A DNA stretch of 64,000 nt, taken from positions 37,283,264 to 37,347,263 of the forward strand of contig OZ020269.1 of the NCBI GenBank assembly GCA_963971225.1. Reading direction: 5' to 3'. The position numbers and the translations under genes were made by a program. The notes beneath the pieces were generated by a model. The model searched no databases. It was not told the origin of the DNA and worked only from the letters and a program-made list of their open reading frames with translations. Of this stretch, positions 52,992-64,000 are shown piece by piece; position 1 is the stretch's first letter; every line of letters starts with the position of its first letter. This DNA is from Melieria omissa. Its lineage: Eukaryota; Arthropoda; Insecta; Diptera; Ulidiidae.

Positions 52992-53715
52992 GGGGGGGGG
53001 GTAAGGATTTACACTTTGGAAAAATCGAATTTTTTGTTTTTATCTTATCTTATTGTTAAACATTTTAAGAATGTATTCTCAAAATTTTAAGTCGATCGGA
53101 GCAAAACTCTTGAAGTCCCCTGTCCTTTAGTGCAGGTATACAGCTGATTCTCTTCTATCGCGTTTTTCCTTAAAACTACTTTTTCAAAGTCCGTGATCAC
53201 TGTCATTTAAAAACTACTAAACCGATTCATTTGAAACTTGGTACACATTTTCTACATATAAAATACCTCACCCCAACGTTTAGTAAACAATTGTTTTACA
53301 TGAAGGGGGTTTCCCACCCACAAAATGGCGGAATTTTTCGTGGAAAATAGCAGTTTACATTTTAGATGACCACCAAAAATTTTTAAATGAAAAAAAAAAT
53401 AATCGGAGAACGTTGGGGTGAGGAATAGATAATACTTTGACTAAATTTTAATGGTTTTTGATTTCAGATAATTTTCGACCGAGATACAGTGATCACCGCA
53501 AATTGTATTTTTTCAAAGACGTTCTGGGGGCAAGCTCTGTTTGTTGTTGTTGTTGTTCCGGCTTGTTTTGTATTATTTCTGCATGAAAAAATTGCAGAAT
53601 ATTGTTACAAGTATGCTTAATAATGAACAAAAGGTTTAAATAAATTTGATCAATCCATACTTAAAAAAAATTCATTAAAAAAGTGTTTTTTGTTACGCTA
53701 AAACCCTTACCCCCC
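52992..53715. mobile_element. TTAA element with GGGGGGTAAGG ends
   Basis: A G run followed by GTAAGGATTTACAC at the left pairs with ACGCTAAAACCCTTACCCCCC at the right, just inside TTAA (52988-52991 and 53716-53719). The 724-bp interior is non-coding. TTAA and G-rich ends resemble the 46455-48752 element, so a Kolobok-type non-autonomous element is likely. Confidence 0.7.
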
Positions 53716-53721
53716 TTAATA

Positions 53722-54471
53722 TCAGGTGTACAACTTTGCTTCCGCCGTTTTTTTCCAAAATTAAAAGCTTTATTGCGAAAAAGTGCTTACAGATGTATTA
53801 TTCAAAGTATTGTCCGTCGCTAGCGACAACTTTCTCCCATCTTTCCGGCAATTTTCGGATCCCGGCTCGAAAAAAGGAGTCCTCTTTTGACGCTATCCAT
53901 GAAGCAATCCATTTTTCCAATTCTTCGAAGGATTGAAAATGTTGATCTGCCAGGCCGTGTGCCATCGAACGGAATAGGTGGAAGTCAGAAGGGGCGACAT
54001 CTGGGGAATACGGCGGGTGGGGCAAGACTTCCCATTTCAGCGTTTCCAGGTACTTTTTGACCACTTTTGCGACGTGAGGCCGAGCATTGTCGTGTTGGAG
54101 GATGACTCACCATTTTCACTCACCACGAAATCACTATTTTTAAAACGTTGAAACCATTCCCGACACGTTCTTTCACTCAGAGCAGCATCACCGTAAGTTT
54201 CTGAGAGCATTCGATGCGCTTCAGCCGCATTTTTTTTCGAATTGAACAGAAAAGTAAAACTTCCCGCAAATGACGAAAATTGGGCACATAAACGGACATT
54301 TTCGAGCGTGAATAATACGAAAACAAGAACAACTGTCACTAAAACGGCGATGACAATTCGTTAGGCACTGTCCACACTCACTTTAAAGGCATTACCATCT
54401 ATGTATTTCAACCAGCCTCAGCCGGTACAGCCACCTATCGGAAAACGGCGTAAGCAAAGTTGTACACCTGA
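53722..54471 (-). mobile_element. Mariner deletion derivative, family 3
   Basis: TCAGGTGTACAACTTTGCTT at 53722 and its complement ending at 54471, flanked by TA (53720-53721, 54472-54473). It is a shortened minus-strand copy of the element at 62056-63342. Its left TA abuts the TTAA of the previous element with no spacer. Confidence 0.93.
53798..54290 (-). pseudogene. Mariner transposase, internally deleted
   Basis: The N-terminal part (NAAEAHRMLSETYGDAALSE, FQRFKNSDF) is joined near 54110 to the C-terminal part (KKYLETLKWEVLPHPPYSPD, then APSDFHLF). The first catalytic D and most of the linker are deleted. Frames differ on the two sides. It can supply no active enzyme but could be mobilised by the related full-length copy at 62 kb. 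Confidence 0.9.
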
Positions 54472-54473
54472 TA

Positions 54474-55205
54474 GTATGTTGTTTGAAATCGGCCTGGTGT
54501 ACTTCCCAATCCCTATCTACTTTGTTAGTCATATATACTACGAAAATTTTTTCGTAGTTATATGTTTTCGTTATTGTATCCATTGGGTACAATACATAGG
54601 GTTTACTAACAGATAGCACGTCTAAGTCTTTGCACCTTGGAATGTGATCCTTCCTTTACTGATTCTGGCCAGCCCAACGACAGTGCGCCATCTCAATTGC
54701 TATGTGCAATGGTGATATATTATCACCTCTAGTGCCACCGTGGGACAGGTCCTCATAGCACCTGTAGTACACGTGCACGCAAGTCGTTTGACTTTCTCGA
54801 GTCGTTTTCTCACAGTCGTGAGCTTGGCTCTTGGGGCCCAGACTAGAAATATAGAGGGGGAAAAGAAAGAAAGCGTAACCTTAACCTCAGAGAAAGTGTG
54901 ACATGATTTGCATACTACTTGTCGAGACGATATACTGAAAACGAATTAATGAAGAAGAGTGATTTTTTCACAATGCAAAATTTAAAGTTCTTCCAAATCA
55001 ACACCAGGCGCCACACCACAATACTTAACCATGATTCCACTGTAAGCTAACAATACGCTGACCCACCTTTAACATAACAGCTATAAAAAACGCGTATTTC
55101 TTTCAGCATAGACAGTTTACAGTGTCTATTCGCACGCCATATTAGAAGACTAGGTATTGACAGTTAGGAATGTTTGTCGTGAAAAATTAAAAGGTTTCTT
55201 CTTTT
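54474..55205. other. Unassigned intronic DNA
   Basis: I see no gene or element end in this stretch. Confidence 0.4.
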
Positions 55206-56709
55206 AATTTCTCGCGTTAAAATTTGATTCAAGTGATAGAAGGTAATGCGTATCATACTAAAACGAATGTGCTACGACCACTTTTAGATTGGGTTGACAT
55301 ATGAAAACTATCTCCTAAACTTAAAAATGTCGATATTAACCAAAATATATGTAAGAAATCCATTATTTTTTCATGAAATGTATGGCCATGTCTACCGTAT
55401 GGACGATGAAGCTCTTGCGAAAAAGTTGTTCGATGCGGTAGTTGGACGTCGACGGCGAAGTAGTAGGCCGTGTCTCCGGTGAAAGGACCGAGTTGAGGGT
55501 GCCCTATCATCTCATGGTGTGACGAATTGAAGAAGGCGCCTGGAGAGAGCTTTTGCGGCAGACCGTAACTCGGTAACAGGTTGTTATGGCCAGTTAAGTA
55601 AGATTCTGTTTGAGTATAGTCAAAACTGTTCCAGATTATGATGGACGCATAAGAACCACCCAACCAAGCTCCTGAAGCTTCTAGCGAGTCTCTATCGATG
55701 GGTGTGACCTAGCGGTGTCTTGATGGAACACAATTCATCTTCTATTGGCCAAAGTTAGCTGGTTCTGCTCTATTGGTTCTTTCAGATTGTGCAATTGCTG
55801 ACAGTACAGAGGCGGATTAAATTGATCGTAGGGGAGAAGTTCATAGTAAATGATTCCCTGCTAATCTCACTAAACATACACAAAAGCCTTTATGACTGTC
55901 GAGAACGATCGTTTTTCCTTGACGTTTTTGTAAGTGATCATCTTTTCATCTTTAGTCAATTTCTCGCGTTAAAATTTGATTCAAGTGATAGAAGGTAATG
56001 CGTATCATACTAAAACGAATGTGCTACGACCACTTTTAGATTGGGTTGACATATGAAAACTATCTCCTAAACTTAAAAATGTCGATATTAACCAAAATAT
56101 ATGTAAGAAATCCATTATTTTTTCATGAAATGTATGGCCATGTCTACCGTATGGACGATGAAGCTCTTGCGAAAAAGTTGTTCGATGCGGTAGTTGGACG
56201 TCGACGGCGAAGTAGTAGGCCGTGTCTCCGGTGAAAGGACCGAGTTGAGGGTGCCCTATCATCTCATGGTGTGACGAATTGAAGAAGGCGCCTGGAGAGA
56301 GCTTTTGCGGCAGACCGTAACTCGGTAACAGGTTGTTATGGCCAGTTAAGTAAGATTCTGTTTGAGTATAGTCAAAACTGTTCCAGATTATGATGGACGC
56401 ATAAGAACCACCCAACCAAGCTCCTGAAGCTTCTAGCGAGTCTCTATCGATGGGTGTGACCTAGCGGTGTCTTGATGGAACACAATTCATCTTCTATTGG
56501 CCAAAGTTAGCTGGTTCTGCTCTATTGGTTCTTTCAGATTGTGCAATTGCTGACAGTACAGAGGCGGATTAAATTGATCGTAGGGGAGAAGTTCATAGTA
56601 AATGATTCCCTGCTAATCTCACTAAACATACACAAAAGCCTTTATGACTGTCGAGAACGATCGTTTTTCCTTGACGTTTTTGTAAGTGATCATCTTTTCA
56701 TCTTTAGTC
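55206..56709. repeat. Exact 752-bp tandem duplication
   Basis: 55206-55957 and 55958-56709 appear identical over the full length I compared; the same frames recur at an offset of exactly 752. Both begin AATTTCTCGCGTTAAAATTT. The unit consists mostly of a decayed minus-strand mariner fragment. Confidence 0.92.
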
Positions 56710-56911
56710 ACCATCCACTTCAGAAATAGGTCGACTTTGTTGCGATTCGGCAGCGATTCGCAAATGAAAATTCGGCCCATTCGATTTTTTGCGCTAACCT
56801 GGGACGCACATCGAGCTTCTTTTTGTATCCTGCCTCATTCAAATGGTTCCAAACGCTTTTTGTACAATGTTTTAACACCTGGACAATCGAAGCGGTACTT
56901 ACACTCTGCAC
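56400..56911 (-). pseudogene. Mariner transposase remnant (old)
   Basis: On the minus strand, HLNEAGYKKKLDV (linker before the catalytic domain), then WMVTKDEKMITYKNVKEKRS, where the first catalytic D region is degraded. Then YYELLPYDQFN, LYCQQLHNLKEPIEQNQ and VFHQDTARSHPSI, with the second D. Stops and shifts are frequent. The part up to 56709 is also present in the first duplicate (about 55648-55957). The sequence after LQELGWVVLM is not recognisable. Confidence 0.75.
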
Positions 56912-57202
56912 CGGGCCGAAACGAAGTCAAAGTTGTGGGTGATTGGCTCTTATAGTATCAGGACCATAAACACTATTCACATTCTCAGAAACCTAATTGC
57001 TGTAAAATTTTATCCATTTTTTCTGTGCAGGTGACCATATTTGACACGCGTTCCAACAAAACATCACAAAACTGTTGTTTTTTTTAATACGAAATCTTCT
57101 TCTTCTGCATCTTTCACTATCATCCCTAGTTCTTGCAATAGATGTTTCTTGACCAATTTTCTATTTACATTCGATATGGAGACATGTATAGCTTCACACC
57201 AC

Positions 57203-57471
57203 CTACTTATAGTACTTAATAAGGTATTCATATCACATATGTACCTTTTGATGTCTTCGCGCTCTTTTTCCATTTTAATTAAGATACCACGTTGTTTTTT
57301 CTTGATTGCAGCAATTTGCGTGTGTAACCCTGTCGTTTTGCAGCGTTCCTTTTGTATTTCCAGCCAGGCTATTTGTCCTTTGGTGCGATCCAGCAGCGCT
57401 TTTTCTCGCAATTTCAAGAGAGCCGTCAGATGTTCCGATTTAGTTGTTTCATTTAGTATCAACTTCTCATA
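57203..57471 (-). CDS. Cep350: CEP350-like centrosomal protein, middle exon
   Basis: Acceptor TTATTTCAG|TATGAG (57472-57473) continues phase 0 from the previous exon after a 62-bp intron. It encodes KLREKALLDRTKGQIAWLEI and KKKQRGILIKMEKEREDIKR, a coiled-coil block typical of CEP350. The 3' end is uncertain: AGTAG|GTGGTG at 57203 gives the phase needed by the exon at 33732, but the frame remains open to 57064 and other donors exist. Confidence 0.75.
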
Positions 57472-57533
57472 CTGAAATAAAAAAAATGTTTGCAATAAAA
57501 TTATATGTTAATGAATGTTATTAATGAAATTAC

Positions 57534-60500
57534 CAAGCCAATACTAGTATAACTGCGTGACGATTCCGACAGACTATCATTATGTGAAGACAGTGCAGAT
57601 AAATCAAGATTGGAATGCTGGAAAAGACTAACGACTTTATCGTTAATTGCTTTGGCTACACTGAGTTTCACTGTAGACGATGGTTTCCGTTTGTGGGAGC
57701 GAACTGTCCGGCCGGAATTCATTGCAATTGCAGCCTTGTAACGAGGAGGACTATTTGATATACTGCTGCTGCTGTTGTCCTCGGCGCAAGACATTGCAGA
57801 GCATCGTTTCTCTTTATCCTGGAAAAAACTTAATGCTATCTCTCCAACTTCATGGGCCACTTCTGAATCGCTATTCCTTTTAGTAGATGGCGAACATTCT
57901 GACACGCTCTTCGAATTGCTTTTTTGATTGCTCGCATTATATTTATGCCGTATATCAACTATATTGTTGCTACTGCATTCATTACTAGATTGATCCATAG
58001 ATGTATTTTTACTTCCAGTCAGACACGTTTTCGCTGAGTTACTTGAGCTGCAGCCCCGAATTTCATCATTTAATTTGTTGGAAGCTGATACTGATTTCTT
58101 GATAGATTGTTGAAAACTTAAGGCTTCCGTTGGTACAATGGATTCCTCTTCACATTGAGCTGAAATCTCAATTTCATGTTTTAGTTGTTCGTACCTTTCG
58201 GAATGTGATATAGAGCCATTTTTACATGATTCGTTGATGGTCGGATTTAGTTCCGCAATATATTTCGAATGTTTTTTAAATTCTTTAAAGCAGTGTGTAC
58301 CCTCACTTCCAACTCTCTCACTTTTACTAGACTTAATATTTCTATTTTCCGCTGATTTTTTGTCTTCTTCTATTTTATTATTTATTTTTGCGTTTCGCAT
58401 TCTGCCTTCTGCCTTTATTTCACCAATAACTTCAAGCTTTGGATTAATTTTTTGCTGTAGTGGTTCCGTCGTTTCCACTACTTGTTCTTGCGAGTAACAC
58501 GACTGACCACCTTCCTGTTTGCATGATTTTGATGAATTTTTGCTGAAATTTGTCCCGGATGACACATTTAAGTCTAAACGTGATAACGAATCTTTCTCGA
58601 ACTGTGCAGCTGATGTGTAACTATCGTCCGATTTCGGAGATGCTAGTAGTGGTTTCACAACATTAGTAATATCAAACAGTGATTTCTTTTGACTCATATT
58701 TTCAGGTAGTTGTTGTTTCACAACGTTCTTACTCTGATTTCTATCAGCAGACTCTTCGAAGTCTGTTGAGTATTCATAGCTTTGGTTGAGCGTTAATGTG
58801 TTCTCATCTTGGTGACTCGAGTTGTTTACACAGTTGACCTTTTGATGAGATTTGTCCAATGTTATCCGTAACTGCTCATTCACTTGAATTACTTGCGAGA
58901 GACTACGATTGAAGTCGTCCAAAAGTTGGCTGAAATCGACATTTGAGTCCAACTTGGTTTGAGCTGCCTTATTTAAAGAATTGTTTTTAAGATTACCACG
59001 AGCGGCAGTTACATGATTGTCATCAATGGCTTTCTTTAGCTTTTTGCTCGAAGTAATTTTCAAATTTTCCACTCGTTCCAGCGAGAGGGGACTTATAGAC
59101 CTTTGGGACAAATCAATTTCTGTCTGGTTAGGCTTTCTCTTCGGACTGTTAAATACTGAGCTAGAAATTGTGGTGTCGTCGTCCGTTTGAACAGTGTTTC
59201 TACTTTCCAAACGTGATTCTTTTTTTGGGGTGCTGATCTGCACCTTCTCTGACCTAATAGACGACAATTCAGATAATGTATTTGATGTTGGAACTTGGAT
59301 TGAAATAGAGCTAAAATTCAAATCTGACAATGTTTGAGATCCATTTACAGTTTGGTTTGCGGCACCGAAAGAATTTTCCGCTACTTTTTCCATGTGTACG
59401 TTATTGCGTTCAATTGTGTGTGTTACAAATGATTCCGGTGAGAAAGTGCCACGGCATTCTGCCACAACCTGTCGTCTAACATATTTTTGAGATTTGGGAA
59501 CGCATATTCTAGATGTTAAAGTTCGCGGAGTGTCCAATTCTGGTTTCTTAAAATTAAAATCTCCCGTTGATGTTGTTTTATCATATGTAGGGCCAGACTT
59601 TAGGTCCTCGGGCTCTGCAATAGCCTCTAACTTTCGCCTTACGGCCATTATAAAGTTATAGGGGTAAATCTGAACCGCACTGGGTTTGAGCCAATATGGT
59701 AAATCGTGTTGTTCTCCAGTACCATCAACTTCTTTGGCGACCAGCTTCTGTGCTTCCTCCTCACATGGTATTTTTTGAGTTTGCTTCTCTTCTGATATAT
59801 GCATATCCGATGACGTTGATTGTGCACCCAGTTTATCAGGGGTTGCGTCATTATGCTTTTCTTCCTGGTAATCCCTTTCATCGCTAGGGCTTCGTGTAAT
59901 TTGCACGATCTCTGTTCTATCTGTTTGCACGATCTGTTCATGAACTGCAGCCTTAGCTGTATTTGACGTGGTTAATTTCGGTGTCAGCATTTCTAGGGCA
60001 ACGTTCTCCTTATCGAAGCTGAATTCTCTGATAGCACTAAACGAATGGTCCTTAGTTTCCGGTTTCCGTAATAGTCCAATACGCTTTTGTTTTTCTATGA
60101 GTGGTATATTTAGCCTATCATTCGTATAAGGATGTGCGATTTGAGTTTTCAGTGTTGAAATGTAAGTATCGCTCTGTGACTCATGAACATTCTTCAAAGG
60201 TCCATTTAAGACAGGCGATCCTATCGTCTCTGCTTTTTCGGTCCTTCCAGAGATTTGGACCGTAACTGCCCCGTTATTGACGAACTTATCCCCACTCGCA
60301 GTGTCATCAGCCTTGTATAAAATCGCAATTGTTAACCCCATGTTTGGACTTGTCTTATCAGATATATCTTTGCCGTCGGCTTGCTCCCATGGCTCACGAA
60401 TAACGGCGTCTTCGTCCTTTCGAAAATTACCGACAGTTTTAGCAGCCAATTTTTTACTAACGTTCTTACTAACAATTTTTCTCGAATTCTTTCGTAGTTC

Positions 60501-61186
60501 TTCCAAGCGCTTCTTGATTTGCTCCTTCTCAAAAGCTGTTTTCTCGCTTCTGGTATGAATTTGCGGAATTTCTGAAGGATTCGAACGCCTCCTTCTACGT
60601 TGCTCCTCCATGAATTGACGCGCTTCTGCAGCATTGTACGATTTCTTTTTGGACCCGGCGTTCTCCGGCAACAATTCATGTGATTTCGTTGCTTCTGGTT
60701 GGCTAGATTTCGATCGTGGCCTTCCTGTAGTGGACGCACGTTCATATTCACGACGCGTAGATGCCGCTTTTGGACGCGAACCTAGCCATTCAGTTTTGCT
60801 CCTACGAAATGTTGGAACTCCCACGATACCTGCGTCGGCTTTTACTTTATCAATTGCTGCCTTACTTTTTCCCGAAGGTTTGGGTTCGGATTTTATTGGT
60901 GATTTTGCAATTTCTTTGAGCATAGTTTGAATTTCTTGGATTTCTCGATGACGTTCGTACTTTCTTCTTGCGTATTCTTCCTTCGTGTGGATCTTGCTAT
61001 TCGCAGTTTGCGGACTAGTGACTGACGATTCAGTGTGTATTTTTTTAACAAACGAGGTTAAGGGTTTTCTGATGGATTGCTTTTCTATGCGAACTGCTTT
61101 GGACGGTCGGGCTGGTGAGTAAGATATTCTGGCTATCTGAGTTTTCATTTGCCGAGGACTCGCAGCCACACGATGAACAACGTCAA
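57534..61186 (-). CDS. Cep350: CEP350-like centrosomal protein, large 5' exon
   Basis: A 3653-nt exon from acceptor TTAAATTGCAG|TTGACG (61187-61188) to donor GGCTTG|GTAATT (57532-57534), open for about 1217 codons. The N-terminal third is basic with short coiled coils (EEQRRRRRSN, KEQIKKRLEELRKN). The rest is serine/acid-rich and probably disordered, with SYEYSTDFEESADRN. The frame is open through the acceptor, so a further 5' exon exists outside the recognised sequence; an ATG at 61148 (MKTQIARI) is an alternative start if it does not. Family assignment rests on the exons downstream. Confidence 0.8.
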
Positions 61187-61215
61187 CTGCAATTTAAGAT
61201 GTATACTTGCATAAA

Positions 61216-61241
61216 TTATTTATTTATTTATTTATTTTATT
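61216..61241. repeat. (TTTA)n microsatellite
   Basis: About six TTTA/ATTT units just upstream of the large CEP350-like exon. Confidence 0.8.
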
Positions 61242-62055
61242 ATAAGTCTACAGTACAGTAACCCTTCGCTGCATGGCATTGCATATATGCAATGTTAACT
61301 TTTCATTCATTTGGAAACTATTCTATTCAGGATTTTATAGTCATTCATCCTTCAGTTTTGTCTTTTATGTTAAAACAATTGATTACTAACGGAATCTTGG
61401 GATTAACATTGAAAGTATGCGCAAAAGAATCGAAAAAGCGACAAGTGTTTCGATTTGGTGAAATAATTTTGGTTATTGATGGCGACGGTGATATGGCGAT
61501 CGTCGTCGCTTAACTGTTTAGTGCGTTGAATTACGAGTATACAGTGACGTCTGACCTCTGTTCGACTCCCCGTAGTAAACACTAAAATATTGATAAAACC
61601 GACTTTCATTTCGGCGGTAGCGCTCTCACCAGGATACGGAATATGGCCACAAAACTTCTTTCATAGATACAAGAATTCAACAAAATTAAATTTTTACCAT
61701 CAGAACTTAACAAGCAACAAGAATTATATAACAAAAATATTTTTTCTTCACGGAAATTAAATCATGCAACGAAGGGTTAAAGACTAGAACAGATAAAAGG
61801 TATTGATAATATCAAATCCATATAATGTACAAATTAAGCAATTAAGTCTATCATACAATGTACATTACAAACTAAATAATGAAGGAATTAAACTCCACTC
61901 CTTCAGAAGAATCTATTACTAAAATTGTGTTGTTCCTAAAAACCGCTAATCTTTATCACTCCATTTAACTCATGTATATTTAACGCAATTAATTAAGCTT
62001 AAGGCCTAGTTTCTATAGCTGGATTTTCCTAGTTAGCTTGTAAAATATAGTTATA
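61242..62055. other. Upstream intron or flank, no gene seen
   Basis: AT-rich DNA upstream (in the sense of the minus-strand gene) of the acceptor at 61187. No exon with convincing splice signals was found. Confidence 0.4.
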
Positions 62056-63342
62056 TCAGGTGTACAACTTTGCTTACGCCGTTTTCCGATAGGTGGCTGT
62101 ACCGGCTGAGGCTGGTTGAAATACATAGATGGTAATACCTTTAAAGTGAGTGTGGACAGTGCCTAACGAATTGTCATCGCCGTTTCAGTGACAGTTGTTC
62201 TTGTTTTCGTATTATTCACGCTCGAAAATGTCCGTTTATGTGCCCAATTCTCGCCATTTGCGGGAAGTTTTACTTTTCTGTTACAATTCGAAAAAAAAAT
62301 GCAGCTGAAGCGCATCGAATGCTCTCAGAAACTTACGGTGATGCTGCTCTGAGTGAAAGAACGTATCGGGAGTGGTTTCAACGTTTTAAAAATGGTGATT
62401 TCGATGTCGAAGACAAACATGGTGGTGGAAGAGAAAAAACTTTCAAAGATGAACAACTAGAAGCATTGCTTGATGAAGATTCGTGCCAAACCCAAGAAGA
62501 GCTTGCCGAATCGTTGGGAGTGAGTCAGCAAGCCATTTCAAAACGTCTCAAGGCCCTGGGCATGATTCAGAAAGAAGGAAACTGGGTGCCGTACGAGTTG
62601 AAACCGAGGGACATCGAGCACCGTCTATTTGTATGTGAGCAACTGCTTCAAAGACAAAATCGTAAGGGGTTTTTACATCGAATCGTAACCGGTGATGAAA
62701 AGTGGGTTCGATACGATAATCCTAAACGCAGAAAATCATGGGGAAAGCCCGGGCATGCTTCTTCGTCGAAGGCGAAACCGAATATTCACGGCGCCAAGGT
62801 TATGATTTGTATTTGGTGGGATCAGCTCGGTGTGATTTACTACGAGCTCTTAAAACCGGGTGAAACCATCACAGGAGATCGCTACCGAACGCAACTGATG
62901 CGCCTTAGTCGAGCCCTAAAAGAACAGCGGCCACAATATCAAGAGCGACATGACAAAGTCATCCTCCAACACGACAATGCTCGGCCTCACGTCGCAAAAG
63001 TGGTCAAAAAGTACCTGGAAACGCTGAAATGGGAAGTCTTGCCCCACCCGCCGTATTCCCCAGATGTCGCCCCTTCTGACTTCCACCTATTCCGTTCGAT
63101 GGCACACGGCCTGGCAGATCAACATTTTCAATCCTTCGAAGAATTGGAAAAATGGATTGCTTCATGGATAGCGTCAAAAGAGGACTCCTTTTTTCGAGCC
63201 GGGATCCGAAAATTGCCGGAAAGATGGGAGAAAGTTGTCGCTAGCGACGGACAATACTTTGAATAATACATCTGTAAGCACTTTTTCGCAATAAAGCTTT
63301 TAATTTTGGAAAAAAACGGCGGAAGCAAAGTTGTACACCTGA
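62056..63342 (+). mobile_element. Full-length mariner, nearly intact
   Basis: TCAGGTGTACAACTTTGCTT at 62056 and its complement ending at 63342, with TA on both sides (62054-62055, 63343-63344). The length of 1287 bp and a single long transposase frame are normal for mariner. It is the full-length relative of 53722-54471 and could be its source family. Confidence 0.95.
62238..63266 (+). CDS. Mariner transposase, N-terminus frameshifted
   Basis: An open frame of 342 codons covers both HTH regions (ALSERTYREWFQRFKNGDFD; EELAESLGVSQQAISKRLKA), WVPYEL and the complete D34D catalytic domain (VTGDEKWVRYD, HDNARPH, then SPDVAPSD), to SDGQYFE. The original start is probably ATG 62228, about 20 codons out of frame with the rest because of one extra A in a nine-A run (62291-62299). 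The ATG at 62238 would replace these residues with unrelated ones. Everything after residue 20 appears undamaged. Confidence 0.85.
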   Translation: MCPILAICGKFYFSVTIRKKNAAEAHRMLSETYGDAALSERTYREWFQRFKNGDFDVEDKHGGGREKTFKDEQLEALLDEDSCQTQEELAESLGVSQQAISKRLKALGMIQKEGNWVPYELKPRDIEHRLFVCEQLLQRQNRKGFLHRIVTGDEKWVRYDNPKRRKSWGKPGHASSSKAKPNIHGAKVMICIWWDQLGVIYYELLKPGETITGDRYRTQLMRLSRALKEQRPQYQERHDKVILQHDNARPHVAKVVKKYLETLKWEVLPHPPYSPDVAPSDFHLFRSMAHGLADQHFQSFEELEKWIASWIASKEDSFFRAGIRKLPERWEKVVASDGQYFE

Positions 63343-63344
63343 TA

Positions 63345-64000
63345 AGTTAACTTTGGAAATAAATAAATTAAGAAGTTTAATAAAATCCGATTTAGACAAA
63401 GAAAAGTCTAGCTGATGAGAAATAGATAAGGCATTGAATTCACGAAGAGCTCGAGAAATCGGTGCATTACTTGCGAATTTAGTTTTAAAGTGCTCACCAT
63501 AAAAGGGGTAAACAATTCGAAGACTTCTTTGTGGAACCAGAGCTGTTAAAGAATGCAATCAAATGCGAATTAAATCAGTTGAAGTCACAGTCAATGACTT
63601 CACTTTTTGATTGCAGTCTTTGACTAACATTTTGACTAAAGACTAAAAATTTGAAGTCTGAAGTCATTTCTGTTATTCTGACTAATTAGTCATTTGGTGA
63701 AGTCACTTAATGACTTCATTTTTCAGTGAAGTCACTAAATTAAGATCAGCGCTTTTTGAAAAATATTTAATATATTAACAAAATTAAAATTAAAATAATT
63801 CATTCTAACAAAAGGTAGCAATCAAATGAATGTAAATTCATTTAAATGACATGATTTACTTTCAACAATAATAATTTTTTGAAATTTTTGTCCGAAAGGA
63901 AACCTCGACGAGGCGTATTTAATAGTGTTGCAAACGAAAATAACCGTTTCACGGCAGCTGAAGAAGGTAACGGTGTGTTATATTTTACATACGCTTTTTT
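63345..64000. repeat. End region with TGACTTC/GAAGTCA repeats
   Basis: Between about 63571 and 63740, TGAAGTCA, AATGACTTCA, GAAGTCTGAAGTCA and GTCATT recur on both strands, suggesting subterminal repeats of a DNA element. I see no defined ends and no gene up to the window edge. Confidence 0.45.

Larger units (their letters stand above)
33733..57202 (-). other. About 23-kb intron (or introns) of the CEP350-like gene
   Basis: Between two exons of compatible phase lies a region dominated by mobile elements: Tc1, mariner, a gypsy-group remnant, TTAA elements and tandem repeats. A small extra exon in this interval cannot be excluded, because the donor chosen at 57202 is weak (GTGGTG) and stronger donors nearby are out of phase. 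If confirmed, this is by far the longest intron of the gene. Confidence 0.55.

Noticed and set aside
55253..56415. Twin 136-codon minus frames (MGGSYASIIIWNSF) as a duplicated gene
   Set aside because: They overlap decayed mariner sequence in another frame and repeat only because the DNA is duplicated. No family is recognised.
57041..57475. Plus-strand 144-codon frame
   Set aside because: It is antisense to the CEP350-like coiled-coil exon, which has good splice sites and family resemblance.

Overview
The window looks like transposon-rich, probably pericentric or otherwise repeat-dense, DNA of a higher fly (Diptera). I infer this from an exact-length eL38 gene, a MADF-BESS regulator, compact fly-like introns (57-63 bp), a TCAGTT initiator, and a load of Tc1/mariner, gypsy-group, R1-type LINE and TTAA-type elements. 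The species cannot be named from the sequence. There is no bacterial, CRISPR or phage content.

Host genes are few. RpL38 (16121-16333, +) converges on a MADF-BESS gene (16702-17805, -). The largest gene is a CEP350-like centrosomal protein on the minus strand. Five exons can be joined with consistent splice phases (61186-57534, 57471-57203, 33732-31416, 31354-31162, 31104-30491). It is open at its 5' end and has an intron of about 23 kb filled with mobile elements. Two very short exons at 1809-1925 look like the start of another, unidentified gene, now followed by a retrotransposon.

Layout: 0.3-1.7 kb, a deleted mariner and a TTAA MITE. 2.07-10.8 kb, a complete-ended gypsy-group LTR element (A) whose 3' LTR is split by a 2.8 kb insertion carrying exon-like fragments. 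10.86-11.2 kb, a tRNA-derived SINE. 11.3-14.4 kb, a CsRn1-like element in a pol-LTR-PBS-gag arrangement. 16-18 kb, the two host genes. 19.1-24.5 kb, a second gypsy-group element (B) with interior related to A but different LTRs. 25.2-26 kb, an R1-type LINE 3' end. 26.4-29.6 kb, two terminal-inverted-repeat elements. 30.5-61.2 kb, the CEP350-like gene with nested Tc1, mariner, gypsy-group, Kolobok-like (TTAA, THAP) and MITE insertions. 62.1-63.3 kb, an almost intact mariner.

Nothing here behaves as an operon or defence system. The interest lies in the element structures: a gene-fragment-bearing insertion, a shared-LTR tandem, a THAP-bearing TTAA element, a 2.3 kb element with six same-direction copies of a 10-mer, and an exact 752-bp tandem duplication. 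All calls come from reading the sequence; no searches were run.
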